This document shows, piece by piece, positions 51,650 to 60,312 of a DNA stretch of 64,000 nucleotides (the first letter of the stretch is position 1; every line of letters starts with the position of its first letter). Origin of the DNA: Natronococcus occultus SP4. Its GTDB lineage: Archaea > Halobacteriota > Halobacteria > Halobacteriales > Natrialbaceae. The position numbers were made by a program, and so were the translations under genes. The notes under the pieces were generated by a model. It was not told the origin of the DNA. It saw only the letters and a program-made list of their open reading frames with translations, and searched no databases. The stretch is from positions 735,001-799,000 of the forward strand of contig NC_019974.1 in assembly GCF_000328685.1 (NCBI RefSeq). Direction: 5' to 3'.

Positions 51650-53401
51650 ATGACCGACTACTTCGAAGTACACGCACGCGACGGGGCCGCGCGCGTGGGC
51701 GAGCTCCGCCTCGAGGACTCGCTGACGACACCCGCGCTCGTCGACGACGTCCTCGAGGACGCGGGCTCGCTGTGGAGCGCCGACCGTGCGGTACCGGAAG
51801 GTGACGACTCGCAGCTCACCGTACTCCCCCACCGCGGTTTCCCGGGCGGGACCGCCGAGGAGGTCAGGGAGTCGTTCGCCGTCGAGTATCCCGACGTGGA
51901 CTACCCGAGCGTCGCCGTGATCTCGAGCGAGGACGCGGCCGACGAGGGGACCGACGCCTACGCCGTCTCGGACGTCCAGTCGATCACGGGCCACGGCGCG
52001 GCGCTGGTCGAGGCGACCGTCGACGTCCGCGAGGGGGTACCGACCGACACCGCCGTCTACTTCTCTGGCGTCGCAACACCCCGGAATGTCGCCGTGTTAG
52101 CCTACGCCGGCGTCGATCTCTTCGACAAGACCGCAGCCGTCGTGCGGGGAACCCAGGGGCGATACCTGACGACCGACGAGGCGTACTTCCTGGAGGACCT
52201 GGAAGAGCTGCCCTGCTCCTGTCCAGCCTGCCAGCAACCCCGCGAGGAGTTCACCCGCGAGGACTGCGTCGTACACAACGTCAACGCCTTGGAGGCGGAG
52301 CTGGGGATCGTCCGTCGGCGGATCCGCGACGGCCGACTGCGCGACTACGTCGAGGGGCAGGCCCGCCAGGACCAGTGGCTCACCGCCGCCGTGCGCGAGC
52401 TCGACTCGCAGTGGGGCTACCTCGAGGAGCGGACGCCGATCCTGCGGGACGCACAGATCGACGCCGCGACCGAGGACACCCTCCGCCGGGTCGAGATCCA
52501 GCGCTACGCCGACCGCGTGACGACCCGGTACCGCAACCGCTTCGACAACCCGCTCGTGCTGGTGCCCTGTTCGGCGGCGAAACCCTACAGCGAGTCTCAG
52601 AGCCACCGCCAGTTCCACGACGCGATCCAGTGGCGCGCCCACCTGGTCTCGATGACCAGCCCGATCGGGGTCGTCCCCCAGGAACTCGAGACGACCTACC
52701 CCGCCCAGCACTACGACACCGTCGTCACGGGTCGCTGGTCCGAGGACGAAAAGCGGTTCGTGAGCGCCGTCCTCGAGCGCTATCTCGAGCGTAACGACTA
52801 CCCGTCCATCATCGCCCACGTCCCCGACGAGGGCTACCGCGACATCGTCGAGCGCGTCGAGGACGAACTCGACCTCGAGGTGACCTACACCGTCGAGGAG
52901 CACCCGACCGACACCGAGTCGCTGGCGAACCTCCAGCGGGCGCTGTCGGGCGAGCTGAAGTACTCGAAGCGCGAGCGCGAGCACAACACCGTCCGCGCGA
53001 TCGCGGACTACCTGCTGGGCGACGGCGCGGGCGACGAGCTCTTCGAGGACATTCAGACCACGAGCCGCTACCCGAAGATCCAGGTTCGGGACCGCGAGGA
53101 CACCCAGTTGGCGACGATGGTCCCCCAGTACGGCACCCTCTCCTTTACCCTCGAGGGCGCGAAGCGGTGGGTCGACAGCGACGCCCCGACGAAGCGCGTC
53201 GAGATCGACGGCTTCGTCCCCCACGGCAGCGTCCTCGCGCCGGGGATCGTCGACGCCGACGAGGAGATCCGCGTCGGCGACGAGGTCGTCGTCGAGGGGC
53301 CGAAGGCCTTCGGCGTTGGCCGCGCCGAGATGTTCGGCCGCGAGATGGCCGAGAGTACGCGGGGGATCGCCTGCGAGATCCGCCACGTCGAAGAGAAGTG
53401 A
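51650..53401 (+). CDS. arcS: Archaeosine synthase ArcS
   Basis: 583 residues from ATG 51650. ArcS converts preQ0 at tRNA position 15 toward archaeosine. It is a TGT paralogue: the N-terminal barrel is degenerate, with CSCPACQQPREEF as a zinc-type motif but without the TGT catalytic Asp pair. The central part has VLVPCSAAKPYSESQSHRQF, the PCSxxKPYS segment specific to ArcS, and the C-terminal PUA domain (about 500-583) with VLAPGIVDADEEIRVGDEVV. It follows tgtA and a small unrelated gene. Confidence 0.92.
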   Translation: MTDYFEVHARDGAARVGELRLEDSLTTPALVDDVLEDAGSLWSADRAVPEGDDSQLTVLPHRGFPGGTAEEVRESFAVEYPDVDYPSVAVISSEDAADEGTDAYAVSDVQSITGHGAALVEATVDVREGVPTDTAVYFSGVATPRNVAVLAYAGVDLFDKTAAVVRGTQGRYLTTDEAYFLEDLEELPCSCPACQQPREEFTREDCVVHNVNALEAELGIVRRRIRDGRLRDYVEGQARQDQWLTAAVRELDSQWGYLEERTPILRDAQIDAATEDTLRRVEIQRYADRVTTRYRNRFDNPLVLVPCSAAKPYSESQSHRQFHDAIQWRAHLVSMTSPIGVVPQELETTYPAQHYDTVVTGRWSEDEKRFVSAVLERYLERNDYPSIIAHVPDEGYRDIVERVEDELDLEVTYTVEEHPTDTESLANLQRALSGELKYSKREREHNTVRAIADYLLGDGAGDELFEDIQTTSRYPKIQVRDREDTQLATMVPQYGTLSFTLEGAKRWVDSDAPTKRVEIDGFVPHGSVLAPGIVDADEEIRVGDEVVVEGPKAFGVGRAEMFGREMAESTRGIACEIRHVEEK

Positions 53402-53513
53402 CCGTCGAGTAGCGGTTCGACGGTCGTTCGCTCACGGAGAAGCCGATTGCTCGTGGGCAGGTACGTTGGGTCGATCCCGCTATACGAAAGAAATCGTCTC
53501 GATTGTGGGTTCG

Positions 53514-56357
53514 TCAGCCGCTCGAGGACTCACCGCGCGGTGTTCCGACGCTTGCAGCCAGCTCGCCGTCGACGTAGCGGCGCTGTTCCCCGCCGATCGC
53601 GTTGCAAAGCACCGTATGCCCCATCGTGGAGACGGCGTGATCGGCCATGCCGAACTGGTGGAGATACTCCTGGTTCGCCGGAGGCAGGATCGAGGCGATG
53701 ACGTAAATCGTGCAGTCGCCGACGGTCAGCGTCCCGAGTCCGACTCCGGAGAGTTCGTCGTCTTCCGCCTCGTCTCCGAAGGTTCCGACGATGTGACCAC
53801 CGGCAGCCTCGAAGGCGTCCTCGTCGACCGCGTACACGGGCTGGTCGTCCTCGTCGGGTGTGTATCCGACCTGCGGTGCCTTCCAGAGTTCGTGTTGGAT
53901 CTCTCGTACCCCGTCGAGAAGCGGGTGATCGAGATCACGATCGTAGACGTTGACGAAGTCCAGACCGAACGAGTCGATGGCACCGTCGCCGATCTCCGCG
54001 GCGTCTCCGATCTCGAGTGCCCCTAGCAAGCGTACACCGGCGTCCGTGAGTACGAGGTCGCCGCCCGCCTCGACGAACGATTCGATAGCACGGACGTACG
54101 ACGGATCGTCACAGGCCATCTCCCCGGACACGACCAGTGTATCGTACTGACGGTGTTTCCTGTCGACGAGGCCGCTGGTACGTACGTCATCGACCGACAG
54201 CCCGTTCACGTCGGCGTCCTCGACGAATTCATCGAGTTCGGCGAAGAACTCCATCGGGTTGGCCGAGTACTCGCGCTGATAGAATCCCATGATCTCTTCG
54301 GGGTCGAGATGGCCGTCGTCGCTGTCGATGATGACGACTTCGACGGTGATCTCTCCGTCACCGTCGAATTTGATCACCCACGTCCCCTCCGGGGGGTCGG
54401 AGATGTAGAACTCGGTGTTGCCGCTGTGACAACACTCCGAGTGACCCAGCTCGCCGACGTCGAGCTTGCGGACCACTTCTCCGTTCGGGTTCACGATTTC
54501 CACGACACCCGCCGCGTCGTCGTCGGGCTCTACGTGTACCGACAGACACCGCGTCTGTGGATGTACGGTTTCTTCGAGGCGACCGTCGAAACCCGGCAGG
54601 ACTTCTGCCTGCTCCCGCGTGATTTCGACCGGCGTTTCGTGACCGGGGCCCTCCTCGTGATCCGGGCTCTCGTCGGTGTGTGTGAGGTCCGCCGACGACC
54701 GCGTGAGTTCGTCGGAATCCACGTAGGCGACGTCCCGACCCCCGGTGTGGACCGTCGCGTCGACATCTGCCGCAGTCAACTCGGCGAAGACCTCCATCTG
54801 GATACGGTACGCCGTCTCCAGGTGGCGGTGCATGTACGGGTACCACTCCTCGCCGCCGCCGGCGAAAACCATCTCCGGGACGACGGCGACGGCGTCGAGT
54901 CCACCGTCCTCGAGTGGTTGGCCGGCCCAGTCGAGCAATCCACCGGAGATGTTGTACCCCAGCGTGTCGTCGACGGTGCCGTAGTCGAACAGGTCCTGCA
55001 GCTCCTGGTCCGGCTCGTCGAACCAGTCTTCGAGCGCGCGCTCGACGTCAGCTTCGAATCCCTCGAATCCCAGTTCGGCCTCCATCCGCTCGCCGACCCG
55101 AACGTTGCTCTCCTCGAGGAGGTGAACGCCGCGGTGATCCCGCTGGGCGTTGGCTTCGAGATTCCAGACGAAGTCGAACTCCTCTCGCGTCCCCATCTGA
55201 TGGTAGTCGACGAGATACCGGACGTTCTCGTACTGACGGAGGAACTCGACGGTCGCGATCGCGTCGGGAACGATATCGTAGTACTCCTCCGGTGCGTCCT
55301 CGGGTTCACCGGGGTAGTTGTTCGGATCGATCCAGCCGATCGTGGGATACTGACGGTTCGTGTCGTTGCTCGAGGCGTTGCCCCGGGTGAACTCGAGATA
55401 CTCCGGATCGACCAGTTCTGGAAGCCGGCTGAAGTAGCCGTCCGGATTGACGAACAGGAACAGGATCGCGATGTCGTCGAGCAGCTCCGCCTGATCGGCC
55501 TCACCGGTCACGAGGTCCTCGATGTATCGCGTCCCGGTTTCCTCACCCGCTCGCTCGCGTCCGTGGATGTTGACCTCGTAGATCGCTTTTTCCTTCTGCT
55601 CGAACACGTCTCGATCCTGGACGTTGTTGGTTACCTCCGCGATAAACACGTCTTTCGGGTCGGTTTCGTCGCCGGTGCGGACGTTCTCCCAGCCGGGACT
55701 CTGCCCGACTTCGCGGAGGTTGATCCGATCCGGATACCGCTCCTGGAGATACGAGAGGCCCGCGTACGACTCCGCGTTGTTCATGTAATCGCGTGCGTTC
55801 TCGACGGCCGGGAACACCCGGTCGCTGTAGGTGTCGTCTTCGGGCCAATCGTCGAGTTTCCAGAACGGATTGGCGCCGATCGAGTGATCGATGTGCTCGA
55901 TGCTGTCCGGATCGACGACGCTCTCGAACACGGTTTCGAGTTCCTCGGCGGTGAGGTAGGCGTGTGCCGCGGGAGTCGGGTCCTCGCGAGTAACCGCCTT
56001 CGGCGGTGCGCTGTCCGTTTCGATGTTCCATCCGGGCTCACAGAACTCGCTCCCGAAGGCCGATACGGAAGCGACGTCGGTGAACTCGAGAACGAGATGG
56101 ACTTCGTACTCCTGGGGGGTCGCATTGACGGCAAACTGCGCTTCGGCCGTCATGCTGTCGTGAGTGACATCGCCGGAAACGACGCTCGGGAGCGCGAGGG
56201 CAGCGCCGGTCGCCGCTGCGACGCTGAGGAACGTTCGGCGGTTTACGCCCCCGTCCTCGAACGCGTCCGATTCGAGTTCTCTGGCCTCTCGGTACGTGTA
56301 CCGCTCCGGATCGTCGTGCGATTCTCCCCGCTCGTTCCGTGATTTTCGGCTGACCAT
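53514..56357 (-). CDS. Tat-exported M14 zinc carboxypeptidase
   Basis: 947 residues. A 38-residue acidic N-terminal region precedes the Tat signal (VNRRTFLSVAAATGAALALP, Arg40-Arg41). The M14 domain (about 180-530) has the zinc ligands His265 and Glu268 (NIHGRERAGEE), a later His in VDYHQMG and the catalytic Glu in VVPEMVF. The rest (about 540-940) is unassigned, rich in acidic residues and strands, and includes a domain near 800-900 (EAGGDLVLTDAGVRLLGALE) resembling a DUF4350/GATase-like fold. Likely degrades peptides outside the cell. Confidence 0.87.
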   Translation of the reverse strand: MVSRKSRNERGESHDDPERYTYREARELESDAFEDGGVNRRTFLSVAAATGAALALPSVVSGDVTHDSMTAEAQFAVNATPQEYEVHLVLEFTDVASVSAFGSEFCEPGWNIETDSAPPKAVTREDPTPAAHAYLTAEELETVFESVVDPDSIEHIDHSIGANPFWKLDDWPEDDTYSDRVFPAVENARDYMNNAESYAGLSYLQERYPDRINLREVGQSPGWENVRTGDETDPKDVFIAEVTNNVQDRDVFEQKEKAIYEVNIHGRERAGEETGTRYIEDLVTGEADQAELLDDIAILFLFVNPDGYFSRLPELVDPEYLEFTRGNASSNDTNRQYPTIGWIDPNNYPGEPEDAPEEYYDIVPDAIATVEFLRQYENVRYLVDYHQMGTREEFDFVWNLEANAQRDHRGVHLLEESNVRVGERMEAELGFEGFEADVERALEDWFDEPDQELQDLFDYGTVDDTLGYNISGGLLDWAGQPLEDGGLDAVAVVPEMVFAGGGEEWYPYMHRHLETAYRIQMEVFAELTAADVDATVHTGGRDVAYVDSDELTRSSADLTHTDESPDHEEGPGHETPVEITREQAEVLPGFDGRLEETVHPQTRCLSVHVEPDDDAAGVVEIVNPNGEVVRKLDVGELGHSECCHSGNTEFYISDPPEGTWVIKFDGDGEITVEVVIIDSDDGHLDPEEIMGFYQREYSANPMEFFAELDEFVEDADVNGLSVDDVRTSGLVDRKHRQYDTLVVSGEMACDDPSYVRAIESFVEAGGDLVLTDAGVRLLGALEIGDAAEIGDGAIDSFGLDFVNVYDRDLDHPLLDGVREIQHELWKAPQVGYTPDEDDQPVYAVDEDAFEAAGGHIVGTFGDEAEDDELSGVGLGTLTVGDCTIYVIASILPPANQEYLHQFGMADHAVSTMGHTVLCNAIGGEQRRYVDGELAASVGTPRGESSSG

Positions 56358-56601
56358 GATTTATCACTCCCAGTATGCCTGCTATTGGCACACAAGAATT
56401 ACACCCATTGAATACTATTTAATCACTGGTCGTTTGCACGGAATTTCTGGCGACGGAGCATTCAAGTAGCTATCGGGCGAAGAGATTATTTCGGATTACT
56501 GGACCAATCAGTAGAGCGGTGGCATCACTCCGCTCGGTGTTCCGTGTCCCGAGTCGGATTGTCGGGAGCGGGCGATCGGTTCTGACCGATAGTCGGCCGA
56601 G

Positions 56602-57507
56602 CTACTGCATCGCCTTGACCCAGCCCGGAACCGACGCCATCCCTTCCTTCTCCTCCCAACCGTGTTCGCGGAGGTAGCGCTCGAAGTCGGTAAACTCGAA
56701 GCCGAAGCGGTCCTCGAGCTCTTCGAGATCCGCGCCGTAACCGACCTCGTTGAACCACTCGCACATGACGGTGAACTCCTCGCCGAAGGAGTCGTAGGCG
56801 TCCTCGATCGGGACGTGGACGGGTTCGACGTCCCGCCCTGTCACGTCCGCGAGGACGTCGGCTGCCTCCGACAGGGTGAGTTCGTCGCCCGCAAGCTCGA
56901 TCCGCTCACCCAGGAACGCCTCGGGGTTCGCGAGGACGGTCGCGGCAGCCCGACCGACGTCGCCGGTGTCGACCATCTGCAGGGCAACGCCCTCCTCGAG
57001 GGGGAGCGCGATCTGGCCGTCCTCGACGACGTCCTCGGCGAAGGCCTCGAAGTTCTGGAAGAAGAACACGGGTCCGAGGACGGTTATCGGAAGCTCGAGG
57101 TCCTGTGCGTACTGGTCGATCTCCTGGGCCGAATCGAAGTGGGGGACGCCGGTGTCCGCCCAGTGGCTGCCGACGCCGCTGAGGACGAAGTGCTCGACGC
57201 CGGCCTCGCTCGAGACGTCCGCGAGGTTCTTGCCCTGCTTTACCTGCGCGTCGTACCCCTGGGTCCAGAAGTTCGTGACGGCGAAGACGGCGTCGACCTC
57301 GGCGACGTGTGGTTCGAGGGACGCTTTGTCGTCCAGGTCGCCCTCGACCATCGTTACGCCCCGCTCGGAGAGTGTCTGGGCCGTCTCGCCCGAGTCGTCT
57401 CGCGTGAGCCCGCGGACGTCGAACTCGGTATCGCTCTCGAGGAGGTGCTTGACGACGGCACCGCCCTGGTTGCCCGTCGCGCCGGTGACGAGGACGCTGG
57501 TGGCCAT
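56602..57507 (-). CDS. NmrA-like NAD(P)-binding protein
   Basis: 301 residues. Rossmann start VLVTGATGNQGGAVVKHLLE with the GATGNQGG motif of the NmrA/atypical short-chain reductase family, then VDAVFAVTNFW and FVLSGVGSHWA. NmrA-like proteins bind NAD(P) but often do not catalyse redox. The family is often paired with stress or redox regulators. The ATG lies two bases after the stop of a 23-codon leader ORF. No redox partner gene is adjacent. Confidence 0.87.
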   Translation of the reverse strand: MATSVLVTGATGNQGGAVVKHLLESDTEFDVRGLTRDDSGETAQTLSERGVTMVEGDLDDKASLEPHVAEVDAVFAVTNFWTQGYDAQVKQGKNLADVSSEAGVEHFVLSGVGSHWADTGVPHFDSAQEIDQYAQDLELPITVLGPVFFFQNFEAFAEDVVEDGQIALPLEEGVALQMVDTGDVGRAAATVLANPEAFLGERIELAGDELTLSEAADVLADVTGRDVEPVHVPIEDAYDSFGEEFTVMCEWFNEVGYGADLEELEDRFGFEFTDFERYLREHGWEEKEGMASVPGWVKAMQ

Positions 57508-57508
57508 C

Positions 57509-57580
57509 TCAGTTCACCTCGTGTCCGTCGGCGGCGGTCGTCGGGACGGTCTTCGCGGTGACGTCGGTTCGTGGTTGCAT
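57509..57580 (-). CDS. Leader ORF (23 aa) upstream of the NmrA-like gene
   Basis: MQPRTDVTAKTVPTTAADGH onward, 23 residues, ATG 57580, stop at 57509-57511, one base before the NmrA-like ATG. A TATA box (57605-57612) places the transcript start at about 57582, so this ORF would be leaderless and the first translated. It may couple translation of the main gene. The peptide is polar and otherwise featureless, and the ORF could be non-functional. Confidence 0.45.
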   Translation of the reverse strand: MQPRTDVTAKTVPTTAADGHEVN

Positions 57581-57604
57581 TACGTTACCTCGTTCGCTGC
57601 GTAA

Positions 57605-57612
57605 CCATATAC
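57605..57612 (-). promoter_or_regulatory. TATA box of the NmrA-like transcription unit
   Basis: Minus strand GTATATGG at 57605-57612, about 26 bases before the 57580 ATG. This matches the archaeal TATA-to-start distance. Confidence 0.6.
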
Positions 57613-57639
57613 GCGTTTGGCGACGCCGGAGATACCACG

Positions 57640-57653
57640 TAACACCGGTGTTA
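57640..57653. promoter_or_regulatory. 14-bp palindrome upstream of the NmrA-like promoter
   Basis: TAACACCGGTGTTA is a perfect 14-bp palindrome, about 28 bases upstream of the TATA box. Likely a binding site of a dimeric regulator such as an HxlR/MarR or redox sensor; no candidate gene is in the window. Confidence 0.45.
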
Positions 57654-57742
57654 TCGGGCGCCTCGTGGCCAGGGCTGTCGCTACTCGAAATCGGACTCGA
57701 CAAAAAGAACGCAAACGCGAAACCGGCGGGGTAGGGGGTCGG

Positions 57743-58303
57743 TTACGCGCCGTTTCGTTTACAGATCTCGAGGAAGTTCTCGAAGATCTGTTCGCCCTCC
57801 TCGGTGTGGGCGACCTCGGGGTGCCACTGGACGCCGTAGAGGTCCCGATCGGTGTCGCTCATCGCCTCGACGTCGCAGACGTCGCTGCGGGCGGTCAATT
57901 CGAACCCCTCAGGTAGGGTCGTGACCTCGTCGGCGTGGCTCGCCCAGACCCGCGTCTCGGGGTGAAGGCTTCCGGTGAGGGGGTCGTCCTCGTCGACGAT
58001 CTCGACGTTCACGTCGGCGTAGCCGCCGTAGTCGCCGCCCCCGACCTCACCGCCCAGCTCCTCGGCGATCAGCTGCATCCCGAGACAGATCCCCAGGACG
58101 GGGACGTCCCGCTCGAGGTAGTCGGCCGAGCGACCGATTCGATCCATGTCGGGGCCACCCGAGAGGACGACGCCGTCGGCGTCGACCTCGGCAGGATCGG
58201 TGTCGTTATCGATCAGTTCGGCATCGACGCCGAGATCCCGAAGCGCCCGTTGTTCGAGGTGGGTGAACTGTCCGTGGTTGTCCACCACAGCGATTGTCGT
58301 CAT
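57743..58303 (-). CDS. guaAA: GMP synthase subunit A (glutamine amidotransferase)
   Basis: 186 residues. Class I glutamine amidotransferase domain only: Cys73 in GICLGMQ and the His-Glu pair in VQWHPEVAHTEEGEQIFENF. It supplies ammonia to GuaAB, encoded about 38 kb away at 19150-20067. The split of the two subunits is normal in archaea, but their separation means that supply is not coordinated by one operon. Divergent from the small membrane protein gene at 58394. Confidence 0.93.
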   Translation of the reverse strand: MTTIAVVDNHGQFTHLEQRALRDLGVDAELIDNDTDPAEVDADGVVLSGGPDMDRIGRSADYLERDVPVLGICLGMQLIAEELGGEVGGGDYGGYADVNVEIVDEDDPLTGSLHPETRVWASHADEVTTLPEGFELTARSDVCDVEAMSDTDRDLYGVQWHPEVAHTEEGEQIFENFLEICKRNGA

Positions 58304-58393
58304 TACGACGGTATAGCCAGCCGGTCGGTAAAAGCGGACCGGAACCGCGAGTGCGTCGGTACGTTTATGAACGTTTCCCAGGTTCGTACCGAT

Positions 58394-58531
58394 ATGGCAG
58401 TCGATACGAGCGGGTTCGATCACCCCGCCTGGCTCACCGCGGGCAGTACCGTCGTCGGATACCTCCTCATTCTCGCCGTACTGACAGCAGCGCTGTTCGT
58501 GGTGCCGTGGCTCGTCTTCGCAGCGTTGTAG
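58394..58531 (+). CDS. Small single-span membrane protein (45 aa)
   Basis: MAVDTSGFDHPAWLTAGSTV opens a 45-residue protein with one hydrophobic helix (about 20-43) ending FVVPWLVFAAL. TATA-like TTTATGA (58364-58370) sits 26-30 bases before the ATG, the distance for a leaderless transcript, so it is probably expressed. Its stop is 46 bases from the convergent pan gene. Function unknown. Confidence 0.7.
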   Translation: MAVDTSGFDHPAWLTAGSTVVGYLLILAVLTAALFVVPWLVFAAL

Positions 58532-58576
58532 TCGAAAAAACCGAGCGCGGACGAGCCGACCCAGCGACGAGACGCC

Positions 58577-59794
58577 TTACGCGAACGTCTTCGAGACTTC
58601 CTCGGTCTCGTCGGTTTCGGCCTGGACTTTCTCCCAGGCGCCATGGAAGTCTTCCATCCGGATCTCGGTACGGTCGTCGCGGATGGCGAACATTCCGGCC
58701 TCGGTACAGATCGCCTTGATGTCGGCACCGGAGGCCTCCTCGGCCTCGGCTGCCAGCTCCGAGAAGTCGACGTCGTCGGCGACGTTCATACCGCGAGTGT
58801 GGATATCGAAGATGATCTCGCGACCTTCCTGGTTTGGCTTTGGCACCTCGATGAGGCGATCGAACCGGCCCGGCCGGAGGATCGCGCGATCGAGCATGTC
58901 GAAGCGGTTGGTCGCGGCGATGATGCGGATCTCACCGCGGTCCTCGAAGCCGTCCATCTCGCTGAGCAGCTGCATCATCGTCCGCTGGACCTCGGCGTCG
59001 CCGGAGGTCTTCGACTCCGTTCGTTTTGCGGCGATGGCGTCGATCTCGTCGATGAAGATGACGGCGGGCTCGTGCTCTCGTGCGACCTTGAACAGGTCAC
59101 GGACGAGCTTGGCGCCCTCGCCGATGAACTTGTGGACCAGCTCGGAGCCGGCCATCTTGATGAAGGTAGCGTCGGTCTGGTTGGCGACGGCCTTCGCGAG
59201 CATCGTCTTCCCGGTCCCCGGCGGACCGTACAGCAAGACGCCGCTCGGGGGTTCGATCCCGACGTCGTCGAACATGTCGGGCTTCTCGAGGGGCATCTCG
59301 ACGGTTTCCCGGACTTCCTGCATCTGCTCTTCGAGGCCGCCGATGTCCTCGTAGCTGACGTCGGGACTTTCGGTAACCTCCATCACGCGGGCGCGGACGT
59401 CGGTCTCGTTCGAGAGGGTCTTGACGATCGACAGCGAGTTGTTGACCGCCACCCGGGCGTCGGGCTCGATCTCCTCGCGCATCTCCTCGGTGACCTCGGT
59501 CAGCGCCTCCTGGTTGTTTCCGTGCTGTTTGATGATGACGCCTTCGTCCGTCATCTCCTGGACCGTGGCGACAAACAGCGGGGACTGCTTGAGCTTCTTG
59601 TTCTCGTGGGTAAGCCGCTCGAGCTTCTGCTGGTACTTGTTGTTCTCGGCGTTCGCGTCGAGGAGTTTGTCGCGCATCTCCTCGTTTTGGGACTCGAGAA
59701 TCTCTAACCGATCCTCGAGCGCCTGGATTTTCTCCTGTTGGGACGCCTCGTCCTCGTCGTAGGGGAGGTCGACGTCGTCCACAGTGTCGCTCAT
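58577..59794 (-). CDS. pan: Proteasome-activating nucleotidase
   Basis: 405 residues. An N-terminal coiled coil (about 18-70) and OB-fold are followed by an AAA+ ATPase: Walker A GPPGTGKT (190-197), Walker B IFIDEID (246-252), and the arginine-finger region with RPGRFDRLIEVP. PAN unfolds proteins and feeds them to the 20S proteasome. The C-terminus is SKTFA; the HbYX motif used by most PAN/Rpt proteins to open the 20S gate is not intact because the Tyr is Phe. Convergent with the small membrane protein gene. Confidence 0.95.
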   Translation of the reverse strand: MSDTVDDVDLPYDEDEASQQEKIQALEDRLEILESQNEEMRDKLLDANAENNKYQQKLERLTHENKKLKQSPLFVATVQEMTDEGVIIKQHGNNQEALTEVTEEMREEIEPDARVAVNNSLSIVKTLSNETDVRARVMEVTESPDVSYEDIGGLEEQMQEVRETVEMPLEKPDMFDDVGIEPPSGVLLYGPPGTGKTMLAKAVANQTDATFIKMAGSELVHKFIGEGAKLVRDLFKVAREHEPAVIFIDEIDAIAAKRTESKTSGDAEVQRTMMQLLSEMDGFEDRGEIRIIAATNRFDMLDRAILRPGRFDRLIEVPKPNQEGREIIFDIHTRGMNVADDVDFSELAAEAEEASGADIKAICTEAGMFAIRDDRTEIRMEDFHGAWEKVQAETDETEEVSKTFA

Positions 59795-59919
59795 CACTCG
59801 TGAGTTGGGTGTTGGCTCATAAGAGGCTTCGGGTAACTACAGCCGGCTCGGAATATTACCATAGGGCATTGATCGAAACAGAAAATATTATCTGGCCGTA
59901 TTCGAAATGGGTGTGTACG

Positions 59920-60189
59920 ATGAGTTCTCTAGAGTCGCCACAGCCCGAAACCACGAACCGCGGATCGTGGGACGATGTCCGCGAGCTCCCGCCGAGTGCG
60001 AAACTCGTCGCGAAGGTCCTCGAGTACAACGACACCATGACCCAACAACAGATCGCCGACGAGACGCTACTTCCGTCGCGGACGGTCCGGTACGCACTCA
60101 ACCGTCTCGACGACGAGAACGTCATCGACTCCCGATTCTCGTTCTCGGACGCCCGCAAACGTCTCTACAGCCTCGACATCGAGTCGTAG
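59920..60189 (+). CDS. Small winged-helix (MarR-like) regulator
   Basis: 89 residues. HTH region: LPPSAKLVAKVLEYNDTMTQ, IADETLLPSRTVRYALNRLD, then a wing RFSFSDARKRLYSLD. TATA-like AAAATATTA (59882-59890) precedes the ATG by about 30 bases, so the transcript is probably leaderless. It shares the upstream region with pan (126-base divergent spacer), so it may regulate that gene. The promoter spacer is AT-rich. Confidence 0.8.
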   Translation: MSSLESPQPETTNRGSWDDVRELPPSAKLVAKVLEYNDTMTQQQIADETLLPSRTVRYALNRLDDENVIDSRFSFSDARKRLYSLDIES

Positions 60190-60312
60190 CGGACCGCCGC
60201 TCGTTCTCGAAGCGTCCTCGCCGTCGGCGCGGTCCACTCGTTCGGTCGGTACGCTTCACTTTCAGTTCGGTCGCGGAATCCATTTAGGGGGCGGTAGCCA
60301 ACGTCCCGACAG

